A DNA stretch of 64,000 nucleotides from Lepas anatifera (lineage: Eukaryota > Arthropoda > Thecostraca > Lepadidae), in assembly GCA_034440635.1 (NCBI GenBank), contig JAOTON010002234.1:969001-1033000 (forward strand), read 5' to 3'. Below the pieces are notes generated by a model. That model did no database searches and was not told the DNA's origin. It saw nothing but the letters and a program-made list of their open reading frames with translations. Both the position numbers and the translations under genes were made by a program. Positions 55,601 to 64,000 of this stretch are shown here, piece by piece. Positions within the stretch are counted from its first letter, which is position 1; the number at the start of each line of letters is the position of its first letter.

Positions 55601-57633
55601 CCCTCTCTAAGATTAGTCACATATTTAAATTTGTTACGTATTTGTACCTTAAATGCGTGAATATCATTTATTAGCAACAAGAAGGCAAATATGGGCACAG
55701 CTTCACCCAAATACATAAATTGCATTCGCCTTTAATAAGTTAAAACTTGGATCCGGCCATTCGGACAGTTCACACTGCACGCAGACTGCTTATAAATTGT
55801 CTACCCATTCTATGGTGCTGAAGAGTCGAGGATAGGATATTTCTAATTGCCATGCCTTATAATCGTTGTTGGCGATTCAAGGTGCCTCAGCGCTGACGAT
55901 TATGACCATTGACCAGGTACAGGTTGCCCAAGTGCCCTATTCCGGAGAACTCAGTGCCCGAGGGATGGAAACATACTTATTAGACTACCTGTACATACAA
56001 ACCTACATCCATGCGATTCGACTCGACATGAATTCATTCGAATTTATTCCGCAATCGAATTTTAGAATTATTACTAATTGAAAAACACGCCACAAGAGTC
56101 AAGAGGATGCCCCCGTATAAATTCCCAAAAGGTGCCCCCATGAGTCCTCGCCCCCTTGCCAAACTAATAGGTCCGTCACTGGCGCGGTGCAAGCTAGAGC
56201 CTACTCCGACGAGACTGCAATGAGTCAAACTGTTAAAACGATTTGTGTTGATTTCTTCTGACAGTGATTTTATCTTAATATATTGTTACTAGGTTGAAGA
56301 ATGCAATTGTCTCCAGTATCTGACCTTCATCCAATAAACATTTACTGGCGATTTGCATCCGAGCGCAGACAGTGCTCATCTACATAAGAAAGGTAGACGA
56401 CTTTGCAAAACACACTGAGATAAAGCCAGCAATATCCTATTCAGATACTTGGAGTGTTGCTGCACGGTAACAGGACGAGTCATCTCCCACAGAACACTGG
56501 AGTTGGCCACAGCCAGCAGCCGCCGCCCAGTGCAGCACAACAGAAAGCTGAGCTGAACAAAACACAGACATAAATGGTACTTAACTGTTGATGGAGGGTG
56601 CTTACGAGATGATTGGGGGAGTTTGGTGGGCTCGCTCGGTGGCCATTATTGGTGCATGCTTGAGGGCAGCCAGTACATCGAAATGCTCTACCATTTCATA
56701 GCTTATCTGGTCCCGTTTTCGTTCTTTACTTTTTCTCAGCTGTCAGTACTTTTCTTTCGCCCATTTTCATCTCATTTAACTCTGAATTTTTATTGTGGTG
56801 GAGTTACCTGCCATTTCATTTCCTTTCACTTATTTTGCTTCTTTCGCGTGGCAGCTCTGTGATGTTGTATCGACAGAGCGCGTTCCAGCTTGGCGTGAGT
56901 TTCGGAGCTGTGGGACGTGTGTGGGCAGGTTACCCGCGGCCCAGTCATTTCCGGCAGGAGACACTTTTTGTGCCTGGCCAGAGTCTAAAGAGGGAAGGGG
57001 ACCGGTGGCTCGGGGAGTTCCAGAGATAATCGTCACTTTTGCCACACTGCTTTGCGTTTTGACTTCTGGTGAAAATGTGTGAGCTTTATGTATATCCACA
57101 CTTAACTCAACTTGGGACAGAACACTTCACAACAGGGCCCAAGTTATTTTCCAGGCAGTTTCCTACCATAACCTCTTAGACCCGCTCAGCGGGACACGTC
57201 TAGGTTAGTCTAGTGAATAACAAACAAATCACCAACAAGTACAAGGTATGTATGTACACCCGGTTCCACATTGATTGGTAGGTACTACTGGGGCGGCTGT
57301 TTTGCCATATAACTCTAGAGCAATGCTACTCAGCGTCCTGGTTTCAATCTCTATAGAAGCCATTTGTTGAGATCTTTCGATTGGCATGCACTGCATTTTC
57401 ATCGGACTAAAAATGTAGAAATTACTCAATAAAAACATTTTTGAGGCCGTGAAGAGGGGGCAAGCGCTAGAATACCTGGCACCGCCTATCGCAGGCGCAC
57501 CCTTCTGACCCAGACCCGTCAATCTAGTCTGCACCACGTGACGCTGCGCTGTCCGTAAGCCGTAGTGACGGGAACTGATCAATGGAACACCTGGCGTGTT
57601 GCACACGGTACAACTTCGGTGAAGAGCTACCGG
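55601..57633. other. No recognisable gene
   Basis: Short frames only. 56100-56175 has G/C-rich ACTGGCG text like an isolated hAT MITE end. Confidence 0.4.
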
Positions 57634-57975
57634 GCCGCCCTGTTAGCTCATTTGGTAGAGCGTTGGGCTCCGGCCCGCTGCTCAGAATCATGCAGCGGCA
57701 GTGCATGTCCAGGATTGGGATCGGGTCCCCTGAGAGGCTCCGGCGCTCAATAGTTTACCCGACGTACATGTCGACTGGCAACTGACTGATGAGAGGGTGA
57801 TCCCAGATAGGGTGAGGGGGCCGTCCCAGTGCTTTGTGGGACGTTAAACTTTGGCTTCTAAATTGACCCTCTATTGAGGGAGTTGCTCGTTCGGGTGGTG
57901 GGGTCGGGGTTTCCGTGACAAGTCCCTTGATGACTTTAGTGAGACTCCGACTCCAGCAGCCGTACTAGGAACAAC
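57634..57975 (+). mobile_element. tRNA-derived SINE (SINE-B), full length
   Basis: Head CCGCCCTGTTAGCTCATTTG then GTAGAGCGTTGGGCTCCGGC; B-box region GGGATCGGGTCCCC; body GCTTTGTGGGACGTTAAACT and CTTCTAAATTGACCCTC; 3' part GGGTGGTGGGGTCGGGGTTT ending GCAGCCGTACTAGGAAC. Homologous over the whole length to 29440-29772. Confidence 0.85.
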
Positions 57976-58395
57976 TTGAACAAAATTTTTATTTATAAAA
58001 AAGAGCGGATAACAGAGTAGCCGTAGGCATTTGGTCACGTGGCTGGGGTGGAGCTGCACTGCTGCGCGGACAACGAGCTCGCCGAGCTGTGCTGGGGCTA
58101 CCGAGTACATCGGACTGAGACGAAAGTAAAGAAACTCGGAAACTTACTGTTTGTCTTCGGAAAATGAATGCTCATGTTCGTGCGTAATGTAGATAGGTAG
58201 CTAATCCATTCAAATATCATTTCTAAATATTTAAAAACCCCGTTTGTAATTCTAACGTTAGACACGTTTAGAGGCATGGAAATCGCCATGTATTTTGGAT
58301 GGTGGATGGGGGCTTGACCTATCAATGCAAATCGATATCCACTTCTCCCACGTTCTATTCACAGGCAGGTCCAGGGGACAAGGGGCGGATGCCAC
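57976..58395. other. No recognisable feature
   Basis: No family or repeat recognised. Confidence 0.4.
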
Positions 58396-58855
58396 TTAAA
58401 GGGAATGTGTCACCTTGGTCGAATCCTGGAATTTAGCGTAATCATGGAAACTTTAGACCGAAAATCATGGAAGCGCCCATGATTTCTCTGAAAATGTACA
58501 ATAAGCTCAATATTTTGGATTTTTAAAATGCTTCTCTAGGGAAAGAAAGAAATATCTGCCTGTGGATGATGTCATGATCTAGTAACCACTATCATATTCA
58601 ACACGCTTCAAGGGCTTCGATTGGCTGATACTCACCGTGCCGTCAGCATATGTCGTCACGCCAACACCCATGACAACTGTGGCCTGCTGCTAAGGGTACA
58701 TAGGTGGGTCCATTTCAGGTAGGTTTTAGCTTTTTCTACCAAAATCTCGAGTTCCAAGACAAATGATATATTGAGTATCGGGTTTTCCGGCATTTTTGGC
58801 ATTTTCCGGCAATGTCAGTTAAAATCACGTTATAAGGTGCCACATTCCCTTTTAA
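58396..58855 (-). mobile_element. TTAA element T6, copy 2
   Basis: TTAAAGGGAATGTGTCACCT at left, AGGTGCCACATTCCCTTTTA then A at right, with TTAA on both sides. Its interior is the reverse complement of 30781-31238. Its right-hand TTAA (58852-58855) is also the left TTAA of the next copy. Confidence 0.85.
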
Positions 58856-58878
58856 AGGGAATGTGGTACCTCATATAT

Positions 58879-58914
<36 letters not shown>

Positions 58915-59272
58915 TTTGTCTTGAAGCTCAAAATTTCCTGAAGCTAAAACTAAAGTGTACATACCTCATATGTACCCTTAGCAGCGGGCAACAGTTGACA
59001 GCCGTTGGTGTGACGACATATGCTGACGTCACGGTGAGTATCAGCCAATCGAAGCCCTTGAAGTCTATTGAATATGGTGGTGGTTTGCAGATCATGACAT
59101 CATCCACAGGCGGATATTTCTTTCTTTCCCTAGAGGAGCATTTTAAAAATCAAAATGTTGAGCTTATTGTACATTGCTCAGTGAAATCATGGACACTTCC
59201 ATGATTTTCGGCTAAAGTTCCCCTAATTACACTAAATTCCAGGATTCGACCAAGGTGCCACATTCCCTTTCA
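58852..59272 (+). mobile_element. TTAA element T6, copy 3
   Basis: Begins TTAAAGGGAATGTGGTACCT and ends AAGGTGCCACATTCCCTTTC (TTAA decayed to TTCA). A (TA)n run at about 58880-58912 replaces part of the left interior. Same orientation as 30781-31238, inverted relative to the adjoining copy. Confidence 0.8.
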
Positions 59273-59832
59273 TCCCAAATTCACCCTTGGCCCCAGGTGC
59301 AAACATGCCCCTTACCTCCCCCTCAGATGGAATTATGTGCTCCTGCGATTAGGCTCGACACACCTCTGAAAGGTTGCACCGCCAAAAAGTGGCAGCCCTC
59401 AAGGAAAATAGCGACCCACAACCAGACTATCCCTTTCCCGCACCCCATGATAAGTTTTTGATAAGACCGGTCTTGTCAGCCGGTAGGATGCCTGAACGAA
59501 CCTTTGCATCTTGGCGGATTTGATTGGACTAACAAAAGCTTTTGGATAAATTTTGATGCCAAGGCGGGTAATTTTTTGGTTAGATGGTCATGTTTTTATG
59601 GATAATAAACGGGGTTATTTAAACTAATTGTCCTAGCGTTCCAATGTATCGGCTTAGATTTGGAGAGAGAATAGAAGACACCCGTAAGACACATTTTTCA
59701 CTTCCATAGCAAGCTCACTGGCGGATCCAGGGCTTGAGTTGGGCGAGGCAACTAGTCTTAGATTTTGGGGACCGGCGGGGTGGAGGAGCCACCAATCGAC
59801 GAAAAGCTGATATCCCTATTTTATATTCCGTG
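59273..59832. other. No gene; one isolated hAT MITE end
   Basis: CACTGGCGGATCCAGGGCTT at 59718 is an hAT MITE-type terminus. Its other end is not found before the T1 element at 59833, which may have disrupted it. Confidence 0.4.
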
Positions 59833-60818
59833 TTGACCGCGCCCCGGTGGGCCTCCGAACCACCTTCGCCCTGGTGGGGGGTTTTAAACACCCCCTCAAA
59901 CTCGGCCCTTATGCAAGATAGCGAAAAATGTGAAAGCTGGTGGATAGCTCACACAAATTCATGAAGAAACTGTATAAGTCACTTTGTGCCTCGGGTCCAT
60001 ATTGAGGTCATGACAGGTCAAAGAAAGTGGCATTTTAAGTAGAGTTTTTGGGCTCTGGCATCTGACAGAGTTGAGTAAGAACCATTGTTAGGCACCAATC
60101 GATTCCTCTCGTCACGGAAAATCGAATGATGTATAATATTACCATACAAGGTCAAAACACAAAAATGACCTGACCTCAGGTCAGGTGAAGTTCACTCTTT
60201 AAACTAGCATAGTCTACATGCATATTAATTGGCTCGCAATAGCTATCCAAACGCAATGATATCAAAATAAAAGCTGCATGATCATTTCATGCAAAGTTGT
60301 TGACCAAGTCTGAAAACCGCTTAAGTAGCCCCAGATGACCTCTCAGAGACCGCAGGTCATGAATTGCAACATGAATCTGGAAAGGGGCCAAGGATACTAC
60401 GATTTGTAAAATATGAAGGCATTCTCAGCAGTATCTACACAAATACAGCCCAATTTCTGTTTTCCCATATATTTCCAAGGAGAGGTCATGGTCTGTACCT
60501 GACCTTGGTCATCTATATGAAAAATCCCGGAATACATTTTGTAGTACTCGGTGGGCCCATTATGTGGTATAACTTTCAATCTGATAGATTCATCCATTTT
60601 TTCCTTATGCCACCTTAAATATTTTTGGAGGTGAGGTCACTTAACCTGCACTGGTGACCTGACCTGAGATTAACCAGCCTTAAAATGTCGAGAAAAATTG
60701 CGGAATTGATCAATAATAAGGTGTGCCAAGCGCGGCGGCACTTTGCACCACCGTTTTTTCGTGCGGCCGGAAAAAACCCGACGGGGTGTTCAAACACCCC
60801 CACCGGGGCCAGGGTTAA
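59833..60818 (+). mobile_element. TTAA element T1, complete (986 bp)
   Basis: Left end TTGACCGCGCCCCGGTGGG (TTAA decayed to TTGA), right end CACCGGGGCCAGGGTTAA. Subterminal palindromes: GGGGGGTTTTAAACACCCCC at left and GGGGTGTTCAAACACCCC at right. The AGGTCA palindrome TGACCTGACCTCAGGTCAGG lies at about 60166. This is the reference for the split copy at 47288-50033 and the half copy at 4060-4565. Confidence 0.85.
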
Positions 60819-61299
60819 TTAAAAACCCCTAATTAGGAAAATACCCAGTGGTCCAATGGTCCTCGAATCGACGCAACGCGCGAACGGGTTGGATCAGCAA
60901 AAAGAAACCGGAAACCAAGCAGCCCATGCGCAAGGAATGAAACATTTTGCGACGTAATATCACATTGTTCCTGGCTGGTATAAATGAAACAAAGCCTTAC
61001 CACCAGACGTTGTCTTCTTTCAGTTCCATATTTAATCAAAGGAGGTAATTTAGTGGCTCCAAGGAATTTGATAAGTATAAGTGAGTTTTAGGACATGAAA
61101 AGTCGCAGACACGTGGAAGGAACATTTCATGTGCTTTGAAGCTTCGAGTGAACAGAAAGCATTAGGTGGTGAAATTACTTTTTTAAGCATTGAACCAGGG
61201 AGAAATATGGGCACCGACTCCAACCGAACCTCAAATGCTCTGTACTCCTTTCAAAAAGACATCAGGATGGTGTGATTCGTGAAGAAAGGCTTAAACGAT
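60819..61299. other. No recognisable feature
   Basis: No family or repeat recognised. Confidence 0.4.
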
Positions 61300-61610
61300 T
61301 TTTACATGCACTGCAATCTAACCGGAATATTTCCAATTGCTTTCGAATGATGCTGAGAAACTTGTCTGGCTTTTCCAGGAGCAGTGTTACATCCAGGCTC
61401 TGTAAACCCCGTTTTGAATAACAAAATCGCGTTACAGGGGCTTGGAAATGACGTAAGAAGTCGTTGACCTCATCTGAGGTCAGTGTTTGACCATATTTTT
61501 TCTTCAAATTTATCACTCGAGAGGCATGCAAAGCGACGCATCTTTCATTTAAACCGACTCCGAATCATTCGCAAAAAACCGAAAGGGGATCACATTGGAC
61601 CAGGCCTATA
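61300..61610 (+). mobile_element. TTAA-like element T5, right part only
   Basis: Collinear with about 32960-33240: TTTCGAATGATGCT, GAGAAAC, AATGACGT, CGTTGACCT and CATGCAAAGCGACGC / AATCATTCGC-type text, ending CCGAAAGGGGATCACATTGG, a decayed form of the terminal palindrome. Confidence 0.65.
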
Positions 61611-62833
61611 TTCTGGTTGAGCTGGAGCCTTTGGTGATGCAAAACTTCCATGATAGTCCGCTGCTATGTTCCTTTGCACATGCAGTGGTGGAACCAATGT
61701 ACCAGTAGTAGGTTCTGAATTAGTCTGATGCACGATTTTCGGGACCTTTTTGGCGACGACCGGACCGCAGCAAAGTCGCCGGTGGACTGGATGCATCTCT
61801 CATCAAGTCAGCATCCACTAAATAGGCCAATAATTTATTCAGATAAAATGGTAACGTCATCATGTCCCTTCCAAATTGTTTTGGTGTGGACAACGCAACT
61901 GATCAGCCAGTTCCGGGTTGGAATTTTGGAACTGAGACCTACTTTCCAAATGGCGTGCATAACAACTTATACGAGACCGTTACCTCACAGATGGAATGGC
62001 GGTGGTTAGACGTTCCTGTGATGTGACATCCCAGTTAAAGCCCCCGCGTATTGCCCTCGCAATCCTTGTTCGGATCACTCGCTATCTATAAGCGGTTATA
62101 GCCCAGCTCGGAAAAGGAGTTCTGCTGCGGCTGTATGATCACTGATAGGTTTTTCGACACACTTGATTTCCGGAAGACGAAAATACATTAAAACGGCCCA
62201 GTAAATTGTATTTCAGAAAAAAACATGTCTAAAAGTTCAGAGGCGTTTTCAAATCTTTCGTTCTCAGCCGTAATCTCTATTTTGTCAGTCCTACATCTTA
62301 AATAATGCAAATGTGTCACCTACCCCGGTAGCCGAGTTGGCCGGTTTCCGCACCTCTGTACCACACATTCTGGAGGGTGGCATTCGACCATCATTCGTAA
62401 CATTATCTGGAAAATTCAGCACAGTCCCATCCATGGAGTCACAATAAAACATATAATGCTGCTCTTAAGTTTCAGAGATTTTTAACACTCAATATTTAGA
62501 TATCTCACAAAGTAAATGCATTGACCATGCCACCCCAACTTTGAGCTTCAACTATGTCAAATGCAGATAGATAAAGGTAAAGGTACACACTGGCAAATTG
62601 GATATTAAATATATTAAAAATCAAACACACGGACGCGTTTCGTTAATTGTTCAGCGTATGTTTGAAGACTAGAACGGCACCAGTCATCCCTTCAGCGGCC
62701 ATAGGACCGTGAGCAATTATGACGTCACAACCGAGCAACAGCTGTTTGCTTAGTTTGTTTGGGTCAGTCAGATGATTAGTGGGATGAAGAGAGCATGAAT
62801 ATTTGTATACGAGATTTTATTTTTAGATTTTGA
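61611..62833. other. No gene; possible tRNA-like fragment
   Basis: CCCCGGTAGCCGAGTTGGCC at about 62333 resembles a tRNA D arm, but no B box or stems follow convincingly. The rest is unassigned. Confidence 0.4.
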
Positions 62834-63315
62834 CAGGGGTCTAAAAACTTGCCGATCTACCTACGCCGTCGGCGACCCTATCATCTTTTGGTTGGCGACC
62901 CAGCAACCGTCTCAAACTCTGATTCCATCTGTTTTCCTATGATTTTAGCTTCCACCATCCGCTCCTGCTTCTAAATATGCTTACCCTCTCCACTGTCTCC
63001 ACCCGTCATCGTAATACATACAGAGCCCATCAAAATCTATTGGATGAAGTCTGCCAGTTCCTTTGGCCAAGAATGGGCAGAATCTACTTCGACAAAGAGC
63101 CAAGTTAGCCCTCGTTTCCCGGCTTGTTTGGCGTTTCTGAAAGACAGCTTGGCTACAACGGGGCATCTTTGGCCGATTACATCTGGTATCATCACCGCCC
63201 TTAGTTGCTGCTAGTCTATGCTAGTTATGTTTCTTCTTACTACAATTTTTGGTTCCAATTTTATGAAAAACGACTGAAATGACCTGGTACTTTAGATGAT
63301 GCCATCTCCCCATGG
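62834..63315 (+). mobile_element. hAT-like repeat K, copy 2
   Basis: Begins CAGGGGTCTAAAAACTTGCC, then GATCTACCTACGCCGTCGGC. Inverted partner of 3570-4059, with high similarity up to GGTACTTTAGATGATGCC. The outer end is undefined. Confidence 0.55.
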
Positions 63316-63558
63316 AATACAGATACCTGGAACGGAAGGCTCGTTGATTTCTGGGATGCTTTTGTGGGGCTCATTAAAAAGAATTGGGTAAATAGCCAAG
63401 AACATTAAAATATAGATGGCAGTAAAATATTCAACAAAAAACAGGCCTTTGCGCGTGCCTTACTTCAACCCAGAGGAAACAGCTACTACTGAGGTATTAT
63501 TTATCCAATATAAACCTAAATATTTGCATAATAACCATAAAATATGAATGCAAAATCA

Positions 63559-63632
63559 GCGTGAGCCCGGATTCGAGCCCGGAACACTACGATTGCTAGA
63601 CAAGCATGCTGCCAACTGCGCTATTAAGCGAC
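63559..63632 (-). tRNA. Degenerate tRNA-like sequence
   Basis: Minus strand: TAATAGCGCAGTTGGCAGCA (D arm), TCTAGCAA (anticodon-loop-like), GGGCTCGAATCCGGG (T arm with one central mismatch). The acceptor stem does not pair, so a pseudogene or SINE head is more likely than a working tRNA. Confidence 0.5.
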
Positions 63633-63659
63633 GAAATTACCATTATGAAGATGAAAAAT

Positions 63660-63733
63660 TCAACGCGTGGGATTCGAACCCGGGATCTTTCGATTACTAG
63701 ACGAGGCTTAACACACTGCGCTATTACGGCGCT
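63660..63733 (-). tRNA. tRNA-Thr(AGT)-like pseudogene
   Basis: Minus strand: CGTAATAGCGCAGTGTGTTA, GTCTAGTAATCG and GATCCCGGGTTCGAATCCCA. The CTAGTAA loop with AGT anticodon and the T-loop text resemble eukaryotic tRNA-Thr(AGT), but the acceptor and anticodon stems do not pair fully. It lies about 30 bp from the previous tRNA-like copy, in the same orientation; the two may be tandem relics. Confidence 0.5.
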
Positions 63734-64000
63734 GGGCCGCGCGCGCTTAAAACATGTTATAATACAAGTTGAGCTGCAGTATCAGATTCTGATTTCTCCT
63801 TCGTTTTGCTCTAAGATTTTAGGTATTTCATGCCTAAAATGTATTTTAGTGGACGCACCACAGATTGGGCTTTCCGAAATGTATGGTCGTTTTCCTGTGC
63901 AAGCCACGGTTTATAAGTTATGACGCATCAAAGTCATCGGCCACCACATCTCCCATAGACTTTACATTGGTCCTTACCGAGCTTTACTTACCGAAGGATT

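Noticed and set aside
57775..57800. CTGATGAGAGGG in SINE-B as a further hammerhead ribozyme
   Set aside because: No GAAA box or stem III follows at the right distance; it is simply part of the SINE body.
1..64000. CRISPR array or prokaryotic operon
   Set aside because: No regularly spaced identical repeats with unique spacers, no ribosome-binding-site-led gene runs; repeat content is clearly eukaryotic.

Overview
The window is nuclear DNA from an animal, most likely an invertebrate. The evidence is tRNA-derived SINEs, a Penelope-like retroelement, many small non-autonomous DNA transposons, microsatellites and minisatellites, and the absence of any operon-like or intronless host gene. The phylum cannot be fixed from sequence alone. 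Nearly all long ATG-to-stop frames look like chance frames, often inside repeats. The only coding sequence whose family I recognise belongs to the Penelope-like element. One other open stretch (19550-19840, minus strand) is offered as a possible host exon.

Layout. 0-12 kb: a TTAA-element end fragment, a tRNA-Arg-like SINE, an hAT-like repeat abutting a partial TTAA element, a TTACCCGG-ended element (8119-8637), another SINE, an hAT-type MITE with a near-matching 8-bp target duplication (9299-9680) and a complete TTAA element (9698-10545). 12-36 kb: a GTGA microsatellite, a TTAA element (15185-16111), the candidate exon, several dispersed two- or three-copy repeats, a SINE inside an older hAT-like remnant, and TTAA or TTAA-like elements at 30781-31238 and 32431-33261. 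36-39.4 kb: a 21-bp GC-rich minisatellite and two smaller tandem arrays. 39435-44141: a 4.7-kb inverted repeat made of two head-to-head Penelope-like copies, each ending in a hammerhead-ribozyme motif. 44-51 kb: a small hAT-type MITE with a perfect 8-bp duplication, then a nest of three TTAA elements (47288-50033). 51-64 kb: a further TTAA element, a second long SINE, two TTAA elements sharing one target site, a complete copy of the nested host family, the inverted partner of the 3.6-4.1 kb repeat, and two degenerate tRNA-like sequences.

How the parts relate. At least six families share lengths of about 0.4-1 kb, TTAA or TTAA-like flanks and inverted ends. Most of the roughly 0.85-1 kb families also carry a GC-rich palindrome just inside each end, whose core differs between families but is broadly the same at both ends of one family, and a high density of AGGTCA half-sites. 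No transposase gene for them is visible here, so they are presumably mobilised in trans. The Penelope-like copies carry stops and frameshifts and look inactive as protein genes, although their ribozyme cores look intact.

Family labels used below (T1-T7, SINE-A, SINE-B, R1-R5, K) are local names for this window only.
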